DNA from: Malus domestica
Taxonomy: Eukaryota; Streptophyta; Magnoliopsida; Rosales; Rosaceae
Length of the DNA: 64,000 bases
NCBI RefSeq assembly: GCF_042453785.1
Contig: NC_091662.1
Coordinates: forward strand, 1,369,001-1,433,000
Reading direction: 5' to 3'
Below, piece after piece: positions 31,161 through 42,468 of this stretch (positions are counted from its first letter, which is position 1; every line of letters starts with the position of its first letter). A model generated the notes under the pieces. The model searched no databases and was not told the origin of the DNA. It saw only the letters and a list, made by a program, of their open reading frames with translations. Position numbers and translations under genes: made by a program.

Positions 31161-33552
31161 TTTAGATGCATCAAACATGCATCTGTAATATTGTTGAATC
31201 CCAAGCTCAAAACCTTCAAGTTTTTAAGTCCTGTAGAAACAGTGTGTAAAAGTCAAGATTACCAACAATTCAGCCACATAAAAATTATAAAAATCGGGTG
31301 AATCGGCAAAAGAATATGGTTACTGCGGCAAACTCAAGATTACCAGCTACTTAGCCAGTTGAAAATATAGAAATTGAGCAAACCCGTTAAACAAATAGCC
31401 AGAACCACGTGGCAACAAAATTTGTCACTCACCCGAAAACTTATCGCATCCTTCATCAGATAGATCGCATCTGTTGAGATTTAAGTATGCCAGGGCAACA
31501 AGAGCTGCAATAGAAACAATTAGTTTTAACCAAACATCGGATGCCATACTCTTTACCACCTAAAATAACAGAACAAAAATTGTGCAATAGAGACCTTTAA
31601 GAAGTTTGTCTTTTAGAAATACTAAAGTGAACATTTTCGTTGAAATGTTGTCGCGGACTTGAGAATTCTTATCAGTGTTATAAACAGAATCATTAGAAAG
31701 CACTAAACAGCAAAGAGAAAGCAAACCTGAAATTGACTGCAGACATGAGGCTGTAACATTGCATCCCTCTAAATTCAGCATTCTAAGCCTGTGCAAGCCT
31801 GCCATGCACAAATGTACCAAAAAGCTATGCGTTAAAAAGTACTGATAAACAAGCAATATGAGGTGTATTTGTCAGATGTGTGAGCGTGTGCATCCTACTA
31901 CACAAACACAATTAAGGAGAGGGACAGCAGAATTTTTGGTGCATCACTATGGAAACTACGGAAACAATATTATACCTTTCAAATAAGAAATGCCAAAATC
32001 AGTAATGTTACAGTTGGATAGCTGCAACTCATTCAGCTCAGTAAGCCCTGGGAAGTACAAAAACAAGAGCAACATGAGTTGATCCAAACTGTGATTTTGC
32101 AATTAAGAAAGACAGAAAAATTAATGACAACACTACACAAATTCATCTAACATTCAAAAAATACCTGAGATGGCCTTCAAATCTGAATCTGTGATGCTTC
32201 TACAACATCTTACATTAAGAGACTTCAGTTTCTTCAAACCTGCAAGTATACAGTTACAATTTGTTAACCCCCTATGAATCACTAATTTCATATACTAAAA
32301 TCTTTCACTAATCACTCAAATTGTAAACTCGTGACAGTGCAACAGAGCTCACGGCCTCAGTTAGATTTATATACTCCTAATTCTCATGGCCTCAAGAAGT
32401 TCCATTTAGTTAAACGGTCATAATTCATTTTTTAAGCAGGACAAACCTTTAAGATGAACAAATCCACCATGAATATCTGAACACCTCTCCAGGTCCAACT
32501 TTTCCAAGTTAAGTAAGCCAGAGAAAGCACTCATCCCTTCAGCACCTATTGCATCGCTCCTTTTAAAACTTAAGGATGTCAAGTTTGAAAGACCTACAAA
32601 ACAAGGTCAGAATAAGCATTCACAATCACATGAAAAGTTTAACTGATAAAAAAGACTAAGTGGAATTACTAAGGAAAGGATCAAATTAAATTAACTTTAT
32701 CATCTCTAGCAATAAACCGTATCGTTAAGTGACAACTTAGCACAAAATAAACAAGATAAATGAAAAATGCTTAAATTGGAAAAATAGAAAAGATACAACG
32801 AATAGAAGACAGAGATTTTACCACTTATGAGTTTAAGTCCCTGTTCAGAAACATAGTCACAGTAATTATAAGTTAATGCTTGGAGGTTCGAGCAGCCTTT
32901 CAGAAGAGCCAACCCAGAATCTGTCACCTCTGAACCGGAAAGATCAACGGAAAGTAAATGTGAACCTTGTGAAGAGATGACACTCATCCAACTATCTTTC
33001 ACATCAGGGTATTCCCCCAAACCAATATCCTGCAATCACAAAAGAAAAAGAAAAATCTAATACATGACAAAGCCCTTCCAAATTTCCAAATTTCAACCAC
33101 CTACAAGCACATTACCTCGAGGGCGCAATCTCTAAAAGCTTCAAGAGAAACATCAGTAAGAGAATTGGAACAGACCAATTCATTGAATATCTGTTGACTA
33201 AGATCCCTTGGCAGCATCGAAAACGAGCTATATTTGTCAATGTCCTGTAACCGATATGCAAATACAAATCACAACCTGAAAATTACTACACATATAATCT
33301 CCTCTCACAACACAGATAACTTCAAGCTTACATTCCACAGAAAGCAAGTACCTGGCATATTTTACGAATGCACAATTCCAAGAGAGATGGGCAAGCCCCT
33401 GCTCCTCCTGGAGGCAGCTCTACAGCGGGTCGAAAAGATGAATTCCTCAGCCATTTTGAACTGCTACTCTTACCATATCTTCCAGCCACGACGCTGCGAA
33501 CTTCATCTTCAATGACCGGTTGGTCTCGCTTTCTTGAACAAATTCCCCCCAT
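29373..33552 (-). CDS. plant LRR (RNI-like) protein with N-myristoylation-type start
   Basis: Fifteen exons in - order: 33552-33352, 33244-33116, 33029-32822, 32593-32447, 32239-32165, 32047-31976, 31798-31727, 31504-31433, 31230-31159, 30987-30916, 30713-30642, 30401-30258, 30068-29997, 29866-29720, 29557-29373 (579 aa). It starts MGGICSRKR; an in-frame ATG lies three bases upstream, but MGGxCS suits N-myristoylation plus palmitoylation. Residues about 60-110 carry an F-box-like helix pair (LPRDLSQQIFNEL). About 19 cysteine-type LRRs follow, such as LTKLESLNLDSCKIGDKGLANL. It ends DALPNLVSFRPE as in the Arabidopsis family I recall at At1g15740. Seven exons are exactly 72 bases, one is 144, and the introns among them are all phase 1, so each exon is one 24-residue repeat. 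Function unknown; possible F-box or membrane-tethered scaffold. Confidence 0.9.
31061..31157. repeat. compound (GT)n(GA)n microsatellite abutting a splice donor
   Basis: Degenerate gtgcgtgc, then (GT)n, then about 27 GA units ending at 31157. On the gene's strand intron 9 of the LRR gene begins gtctctctct at 31158, so the CT run is the start of the intron. Confidence 0.92.
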
Positions 33553-34040
33553 CATCTAACTGCGGATTGAACTATCACTAAACCTCACGAAAATTCGCAG
33601 CAAAAGAACTAATTTCCGGCCTATTCCATGAAAGAGGTTCATGGGATTGAAATTTTATTCACCCTGGAAGGTAAAGAACAAAAAGTATCATTGTATTTAC
33701 ATCACAAAAGTTACTGCTAAAACGAAAAAAAGGAAGATTACCAGCATCAAAAAACCAACTTTTGCACACAAAAATCTTCACTTTATGCAAATAAAACGAT
33801 CAAACAAGTGCGAAAGTTACTTAAATCGAAAACGGAAAATCACCCACATCAAGAAATCAACGTTTACACAGAAAAATCACCACTTTCTACGAACAATCGA
33901 TCAAATAAGTACGAAAGTTTAAAACTTTACTCTTGGGTTCTTTCAGTTTTGGTGACACGGTCATATTTTCTCGGATACCAAACAGAAACTGAGTGCAAAA
34001 GTATCAGAACAGAAAACCCACCGATCAACTAGCAGAGCGA

Positions 34041-34078
<38 letters not shown>

Positions 34079-35067
34079 GAACTGAAATATTAACAGAGGA
34101 GGGGTTGGAGTTGCGACTTGGCAGGAGGAGAGAGAGAGGTGAGGTGAGAGACGGACCTCACCCCCATCTGATCTTCGCCACGTGGCATTTGGCGGGGATT
34201 AGTCATTCTTTGTCTGCTGTAATCGCAACTAGCTCAATTGGGACAACGAGAGAGCGACACGCCACTGAAGGGCCATGGCTTCTGTGGGTCCCTCCTCAGT
34301 CGGTCCGGCCCCACTGAGAGCGTCGTTTTCTTCTCTTTTCCGCCGGCGGGAAAAACAAGGCGCTGCCGCGTGGTATGGTAGTACTTAGCAGAAGGATGAA
34401 ACAATGGGCCTACTTAACCCAACAAAGCATAAGAAATTAGAAGGAGAAAATGAAGGCTAAATTTACTCTATTAGCGGTTTCGTCTCGAAAAAACTCGTAG
34501 AGACATTTTAGTCTCTGATAACCAGTCTTATGATTTAGAAGCACTAAAAATTGAACTTAAAATGTGCTGTATAATATACGGGCCTAAAATTCGTCATCAA
34601 CCATTGAATTATCTTGTAAAGCAAATATTATATTATAATGTTAATGATAATCTGAATCTGTCTCTATCTAGTACATTTTTTATAAAGTGCGTATTACACC
34701 GTCATGTATTATTATTAGTATACGTGTATAATGTAACTCTCACACTTAAAGTTAGTAGCATGATGCATATTGAGTTGTGGTCGAATTTACTTGGCGTGGA
34801 AGGAGAATAGTCTCAAACATAAATGATAAACCGGTGTGGTGAAGAAGAAAAGAATAATAATTATCTTGCAAGGATTGCTTAGAATCATACAAATAATAAT
34901 CATGGTTAGCAATGATGTTAAAATAAATATTAATCTTATGATTTGACATGATTCATTCAGATTTCAATTTATTGTAGGTGGGTTAGTGGAAGCCCCTTGT
35001 TTTCCTAAACCTGCCTCAACCAAGCGTCGGTGAAAGCAGAATAAAAATCAGACATAAAACGAAATTT
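33553..35067. other. 5' region of the LRR gene and intergenic DNA
   Basis: Contains a (GA)n run at 34044-34074 in the probable promoter or leader of the LRR gene and a G/A-rich stretch after it. From 34400 it is AT-rich. No separate gene supported. Confidence 0.5.
34044..34074. repeat. (GA)n microsatellite
   Basis: About fifteen gagaga units upstream of the LRR gene; GA/CT runs near starts are common in plant promoters. Confidence 0.9.
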
Positions 35068-35228
35068 GTCGTACCCAGTGCACAAGGCTCCCGCTTTACG
35101 CAGGGTTTGGGAGAGGTGAATGTCGGCTAGCCTTACCCCCATTTATGGAGAGGCTGCTCCCAAGTCTCGAACCCGAGATCTACCGCTCATGGGCGAAGGC
35201 ACTTGCCATCACACCAAGTGCGACCTCT
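35068..35228 (-). mobile_element. tRNA-derived SINE (family 1)
   Basis: Inverted copy of 28687-28856, about 90% alike by eye. On the - strand it starts gaggtcgcacttggtgtg, has B-box ggttcgagact and ends ttgtgcactgggtacgac. Confidence 0.87.
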
Positions 35229-35838
35229 AAATTATTAAGAAAATTAGGCATTTTGGTAATTTTGGATTAACAAGGGACAAAATTATTAAGAAAATTAGGA
35301 ATGAATTGTCAAATTAATCAAACTTTATTAAAAGAATAATAATAAATGATGAAACTTTTGTCATCTTGTCAATGTCTTGACCTTATCTAGGGTTTATGAG
35401 GCAGTCCCGTAGAAGCACATAAAAGTGCTTGAAGAACTTTGGGTTTCGTTAAAAGCACTTGTGAGCAAAAGAGCTCCTACAAAAGCAGTCTCAAACGAAT
35501 GCTAAATACAGAACCAAGGTAAACTAAATCGAACTTCATGAAATTTGAAACCAAATCACGACGTATCATTCGTTATGGTGTAGTGCTCACCAACCAAGAT
35601 CTCACATAACTCAGGGAAAAAGGATTCAATCTAAACAAACTTCGTGGAACTGCTTTTTTAAGGAGCGACAATCACTTGCAAAAAAAGCTGAATAACTCAG
35701 GGAAAAAGGATCAATCAAACAAATTTCATGGACCTGCTTTTATAAGGAGTGACAATCACTTACAAAAAAAGCTGAAGTAAAAATATGATTATAATACACA
35801 ACAGCTCTTCAGCTACACTCAGGCCATCAAAATTACTA
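35229..35838. other. 3' flank of the TIP1-like gene
   Basis: A direct duplication based on tcagggaaaaaggatcaatc occurs at about 35613-35680 and 35695-35760. No gene seen. Confidence 0.5.
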
Positions 35839-38800
35839 TCATGAAGCTACAACAGACCGGGCACTGTTCCGTCCCAGGCCAAGACCCAATCCTACCGGAA
35901 TGTTTTCAGTTTTCGATTTCCCGTGGTTGTTACTATGGCTGCAATGGGCAGAATGAACGTGACCGTGATGTGGTGTTGAATTAGAATTTACATCGATTGC
36001 AGCGTGACTGTTGCCGTTTGTGCGGTGAGAATAGGCGTCCCCTTTCTGCAAGTTTGAAGAATTTATATCCCTCATCCCAATTCCCTCCTCATCATGAGCC
36101 GGTTCTTCAATGTGTTCCACATCTTCGTTGTAACCCTTGATCAAGAAATCCGAACAATTCTTCCTTATCCCATGATCGAATGGATTTCTGAACCTACCAC
36201 CTGGGCCTCGAAGGTAGTTATAGCGCATCATGTTTGCCATTTCGTTAGTTGTAATGTTCCGTGATATCTGTAACAAGAGAGATTATTGACTAACAAATCG
36301 CTAAGACACTCTTTACACAGAGCTGCTGTTGTGGGGAGAAAAATATCTGGAAATATTTATACTTTTCCGATCAGATCAGATCAGATCAGAACAGAACAGT
36401 CTTCGATATTGGTTTTTTTCGTTTTCATATTGAGCAACTCAATTTTAAAAAGAAAATTTACCTGAGAAGCTTGGACAACGGTCAAAACCACCACGCCAAA
36501 GAAGAGGAAGAAATCCATTATAAAAAATGAAAGAGCACCCACATGTCTAGTAGCAACAAAATTGATCCATGCTCCAAAAGAAGATGGACACAATGGATCG
36601 CTCGAAACTCCTGAAAGAAGAAAATTAATCTCCTTTAGCGGGTTGAAGCACATATGGCCATGCAAACGATTCTATGCCTAGAGAAACTTCAGAAAACAGA
36701 GTTGGAAAAAGACTGGAACATACTCATAAGAGTAACCCCTCCAGTAAACACCATCGCCAAAACTTCCAGAACAAGGAAAGCAAAGAAATCCCACTTGTTT
36801 TTCTGCACAGCATGAAAAAAAGAGAAAATAGATTAAACTAATATAACATGAAAAAGTTGGAAAAACAATCCAGAACACCAAAACTTATGTCATTGCACCT
36901 TGCCAATGCAATTGGATACCCAGGGGCAATGGTGGTCAAATTGTTCAACACAACGATCACAAGTTGGACAGTGCTTTGCACGAAGAGGCCTGACAATCTG
37001 ATGACAACGCCAGCAAGTATGTTAGGTGATATGTTCTAAGAACATAAAAGGGTCATATATAAGTACCACAGTAGGCAACCAATAGTACCTTGCACGTTGC
37101 ACAGAGCTGAGACCAATTACCAGCTAGCAAGGCAGGATTATTTATCTCAATCTTCAAAAGAGGCTCCTGTTAAAAAGATGAGAAACCAATGTTAACATAC
37201 GGCAAGTCAAGAGCACATTATGATTCTTATCTATGATATGACAGTCATAATAATAAGCTTAACTGTAAGAAATCCTAAGTGGAACAGCCTGAGATGGATT
37301 AAAATATTATGCAGAAAGAAGGTGGAAATAAGATAAGATGAAGAAAGGTACGGTACAAACATCATCTTTCATATTTTGTGAATCATGGACATTCATTCGG
37401 ATGTAACCTGGATCCTTGCTGCAATAAGAGCAATTAAAAAAAATAATCAACCAAACATTTAATTAAGTGACATTGCTCTAGATGGCACCATAATATCTAT
37501 GCATACATCCCCAAAACGATGTGTGTGTGTGTGTGTGTGTGTGCAAGACAAAACATGAATTATTAAAACGTGAATTATTTCCATCATTGCAGTCAGTCTA
37601 CAGCCAGCTAAAGTATCAACAAAACTCCACAAGTCTGATAATCAGAGAGTGAATGCTTAACATGTAGGCAATTAACATCATAGAACTCAGAAATTCTCTA
37701 TGTCGTACCTGCTGCATCTATAGAACATAACAAGCCCGGATGTTGCTAGGAAAACTCCTAGCCATGCAACAAAAACTGATCCAGCTGTTAATTTTGGCAG
37801 ACTTGGTGCTGCAACAAAGTTGGACAGGGGGAGAGGAGTCGGTATAAGTATTGTATAATCCTGACATTAAGGGCACATACTGAAGTTTCATATAAAGTTC
37901 AGGGCAGATACCCATAATGACAGAATGAGTATAGGTCACCAGGAGCACAAAGATTATACACCAAAGTAGTGGCGCAAGTCCTAGTTTTGAAATTCTTCCA
38001 AGACGACTGTTCCCATCACAGCGTTTGTCAAGCAGTCTTCTAGCATTCCCCTACATAATCAAATTTATCAGAGCATGATCAGTTCTTTCCATTCTTTCAT
38101 TTACGAATTCAACTGTATACACATTATATGTAAGGCTCAAACCGAATAGAAGCACCAGACTAAAAAAGAAAAACATCTAGGAACTTCCTGTTAAGTCTAT
38201 AAATAAAACTATAGTGAGAACAGAAGAAAACAACAAAACCAATATTCTCCACTCGTTAGATATTACGAGGCATTCTTTCTAAACATAAAAGTCCCAGAAA
38301 AGAACCGATCAAAAGTTTAAAGGATTCATCAGATCATTGCACAGCTTGAAAACTTAAGTCCTCAAATTCATTGAACAAATAAGAACATTACTAACCAATG
38401 TTAAAAGTGTTTGGTTATGGAACACCTACAAGGAAAAAGGCAACTTGTCTGTGATTCTTATCAGCGGCAAGTTGTGCTGGTGTAAGGCCAGTGTTGTCTG
38501 TAACCATTAAGTCGTCCTTCTTTCCAGCCTGTACCAACACTGTACATGCCTCCAAGTTACCCCTGATAGCAGCCCAATGCAAAGGAGTGCAACCTGAAGT
38601 CACAAAAAAAGGTAATGAATTAATAATTTTGCATAATAGGTGAAACAAAAGCACATTTCAGCATCTATAACCTAGTCATATAATAATGGAACGGAGATGG
38701 TACTAACCCTCCTTATCTTGGCGTCCTTTATATGCATCCAGAAATAAAAGAAGACGTATACAATCAGCAAAACCTTTATAAGCAGCCCTAAACACAAAAG

Positions 38801-40427
38801 GAAAAGAGTGAATCAAATTTACATGATAAAAGCAGAAACATAGTGCACATTTTCCATGTAGAAAATATAACATATCACTGGAAAGGGGTAGGGAAGTAGT
38901 TACTATTCACAAGAAATCAAAATATAATATTGTCACATACCAGTGTAAAGGGCTTCTCCCGTCATTATCAGGCACATCAGGGTCAGCATTCCATTTTGAA
39001 ACAATATGGTACAGGAAAGCTGTCTGACCATATTGAGCCGCAACATGTGTAGTCTGTGATCATATCAAATTTGATCAGTTATGTTTCAGGCTCTTTCAGC
39101 CAACTTATAGGTCAAAATGGGGCCCTAAAGCTTTTAGCAAAACCGTGAGCCTAACACAAAACAAGCGTGCGAAACAACGTAAATTTGAGTTATCCACTTT
39201 CAGTTTAATATTGTTACATTGTATCACTACATGTCATGTCTTTCAGTAGCCACAACTGAAGAAAATGATTAGCTGCTGGTTGCTAATATTGGATTTGACT
39301 AAAATTGATCAAAATTACTAGCAACACACATGACCCAAAAATCTTTAGTTTATGGAATAACTACATGAAAATTCCATTTTACAATGCGAATATCGTACAT
39401 AGACTCGCTGATACTAAGATACAGATATGAATACAGATGCTGGTGAGAAGCTTTACATACCAATTTTCTCTCCCAAAATCCATAATCAACAAACCATACT
39501 ATTTTCTTAAGCAGGGTTAGTTAGGATTGTGAATTGGAGCATGAAGTAAAACTGACCTGATAGCCATACATATCGACAGCATTCACCCGAGCACCCTCTT
39601 GGAGTAATAGCTCCGCAACCTGGATTGCACCACGCACCGCACTCCAGTGTAATGCTGTTTGCCCCGTATGATCTGTGGCATTCACATCTCCTCCATGCTG
39701 GCATTTAACAAACCCAAGTAACATACTTGTTATACAAACTTATCCTGGATACGATTTTGTTTTCAATAAAAAACAGCAACAATCATAAATAACATCAAGA
39801 AAAACCAATAGCAACCTATCCAATGCTAAATTTCACCTTTTTCTCGTACGAAATGGTCATTCTAAAGCAAAAATCTATAGAACGAAAATTTCATTTCTCG
39901 GTTTCTTTTTCCATTTCTTAAGATAGAAGAGAAGAATTATGAGAAAAAGGTTGGATTTTTAGTTAACCAAGTAGCACAGAATTTATCTACAACTCCTCGA
40001 ATGAATACGAAATCTCGGATTCGCATAACCAACTTAAGCACATTTCATAAACCCATCGAAACAAAGAAAACCCAATTCACCTAACTCCATGGAAATGCAA
40101 AAACAAATAAAAATTGGGAGCAGAGAGTGCATGAAGAACCCTCACCTCAATAATATACTGGGCGGCGGCAGTGCGGTTGTTGAGAGCGGCCCACTGGAGG
40201 GCATAGTAGCCGAGACCATCGGTCTCGGAAACAGAGCAACCCTCACACTCCACCAATCTCTGAAGCTTCTCCAAATCCCCATACGCAGCCGCCGTATACA
40301 CATCGTTTCGCAGACTCTCTTCCCCAATCCGATTAGCGTCGCCATTGTTGTTCGTTGAATTGGCAGAGACGGATCCAGGATCACCGGTTTGGACCTCATC
40401 CTCGACGACCTCGATCTCCGACGACAT
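35839..40427 (-). CDS. TIP1: ankyrin-DHHC protein S-acyltransferase, TIP1 type
   Basis: Thirteen exons in - order: 40427-40146, 39697-39557, 39053-38941, 38787-38708, 38593-38430, 38050-37912, 37808-37709, 37418-37361, 37166-37089, 36997-36899, 36802-36724, 36610-36462, 36267-35839 (636 aa). It attaches palmitate to cysteines of membrane-associated proteins, probably at Golgi or endomembranes. Ankyrin repeats span about residues 45-235 ([13 protein letters not shown]-type and [19 protein letters not shown]). Four membrane helices are interleaved with the Cys-rich DHHC domain: [20 protein letters not shown], with the catalytic DHHC at about 406-409 ([15 protein letters not shown]). After the last helix comes the TTxE-type sequence [21 protein letters not shown] His/Ser-rich tail follows, ending [17 protein letters not shown]. 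Length and order match Arabidopsis TIP1 (root-hair growth mutant), about 620 aa. Splicing at 38430/38050 was chosen to give [13 protein letters not shown]. Confidence 0.95.
37520..37543. repeat. (GT)n microsatellite in a TIP1-like intron
   Basis: Twelve gt units within intron 7. Confidence 0.9.
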
Positions 40428-42468
40428 ATCTACGGGCAAAAACCAAAAATTGAGCAGCACGACCGGCGGAGCTGGCTTTTATTTGGTTTCGTTGACCTTC
40501 AATTTGCGATTAAATAAATCAATCGAATTGGGGGTTGGGAATTTAGGGTTTTTCAGCGAAGCCGGCCGTGTTGACTGGGGTGGTGGAGAGCGAGACGGAG
40601 AGAGAAGAAGAAGCCAAATGATTTGCCTATGGATTATCATTGGTCAAATTCCAATATTTCATTTTTGGACTAATTGGATTTTTAGTAATGTAATCATAAC
40701 GTATTTGGAAAATAAAAAAATTAAGATTTAAATTTTGCATATTTATTAGTATTTAATGTCACATCCCCCCAAGGCGGACCACTTCCCGGGCCCAAGGCAG
40801 ACCACTTCCCGGGCCCGGTCCACTTCTCGGGTCCGCTCCACCACCGTAGCACGATATTGTCCGTTTTGGGCCCCGACCATGCCCTCACGGTTTTGTTTCT
40901 GGGAACTCAAGAATAACTTCTCAGTGGATCACTCATCACCATGCCCTCACAGCTTTGTTTCTGGAAACTCACGAGTAACTTCTCAGTGGGTCACTCATCA
41001 TGGGAGTGCTCTAGCCCCCTTCTCGCTTAACTTCGGAGTTCCGTCGGAACCCGAAGCCAGTGAGCTCTCAAAAGGCATTGTGCTAGGTAGGGATGAGAAT
41101 ATACATTTAAAGATCACTCCCCTGGGCGATATGGGATGTTACATTTAAGCTTAAAATTTAAAGTTTTGTTAATTTTTTATTAATTGTTAGCAGGTGAGGC
41201 TAAAAAGGTAAAGTTAATATCATATGTATGTTCACATACTGATAATTAATGAAGAGTTACACAAAATATATAAATTTGGAGCTAAATCCTACTTCACTCT
41301 AATAGTTTAATCCTAATTTTTGTATCACATGGGCTATTTTTTACTACCTAAAAACATTAAGCTCGATTTGAGTCGCTTTTAAAAAAACCCAAAGCACTTC
41401 TAAGAAGAATGTTTTTGGATTTCAAAGACACTTGAAGTGTTTTTTTGCATAAAACACTAGTTAAGTGTTTCTTGTAACAAGCACTTCAAGTACTTTTCTA
41501 TAATTCACTTATATTTTTATTAAGAATTAGTCACAAAAATATTTTCATTTTTAACCATTTTAAAAACATTTTCAAACATTTGTTCTAAATTTTTGTTCGA
41601 CATTTCCCATTTTGTTTTCCACTTTTTATTTATTTTACAACTGATATTTTAGCCTAATTACCAAATATAAAGTCAATCAATATCCCAAGTGTGAAAATAT
41701 ATCATGTGGCAAAAGTGACATATTAAATACTTTGTTCGCTTGTATAACACATGAAGATATATCACGTAGTAAAAGTGTGACATGTTAACCTGTACTTGAA
41801 AGTATAAGATCTTGGTTTGATTCTTGGGAATGGTAAGATAGTAACAACATTATTATAGTTGGTTCATTATGCAATCTAGTCCAACCCAAAAGCAATGTTG
41901 AACTGAATTATCCTGTATCATTTAACGCTCCTGGAGACGGGCCTGGACCGCTTGGTTTGGCAGTTGGAGACGGAGTTTCTATTTAAATACTAAGAGTTTT
42001 AAGTAGAAATTTCTATTTATTTTGTAAGTATTCAAGTAATACTTTTTTATTTAAATGATCCGAATTGCCTCATCTTTAAACGCGAGACAATGGGATTCAG
42101 AAAGATCTCTATGCTTCCATGACCTTCGCAATACCCAATAAGTCAACGCAAAATTTACCCAAGCGACCGATAAAATTACCTAATCAGCAATTAGTCAGCA
42201 GATATAAATCTACCGTGGTGGCAGTAGAAATTTCAGAGACCAAAAAACCCTAACCGGACAAAGCCTCAGTGGGTTTACCTTCTCCCCCACTGGACCAGAC
42301 ATTTTAGCCCGAACCCAGAAAACCCTTCAAAATTATCCGTCCCTTTCTCCTTCTCTCTCTCCTCACACACACACTTTCTCTCTCTGTGTATCTCTCTATC
42401 TCTGTTTGTGCAATTTTTGCTCTGATTTTTTGTCTATTTTTGAGGTTTTTTTTTTTGCAGCGAAGAAG
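40428..42468. other. intergenic between divergent TIP1-like and acidic-protein genes
   Basis: Holds a Cassandra solo LTR (40757-41143) and AT-rich sequence with aaaagcactt-type words (41390-41520) of old dispersed repeats. The right end has a telo-box AAACCCTAA at 42245-42253 and a CT-rich leader; ttttttgcag at 42451-42460 looks like a 5' leader intron acceptor. Confidence 0.5.
40757..41143 (-). mobile_element. Cassandra TRIM solo LTR
   Basis: Starts tgtcacatcc and ends gggatgttaca, flanked by tttaa on both sides (5-base target duplication). It contains the 5S-rRNA-like segment typical of Cassandra LTRs (5S sense on the - strand; words cgcttaacttcgg and gtgggtcac). It is longer than the LTRs at 55143-55801 because of short tandem duplications within it (about 40877-41008 and the cacttcccgggccc words). 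No second LTR: a remnant left after recombination. Confidence 0.85.
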
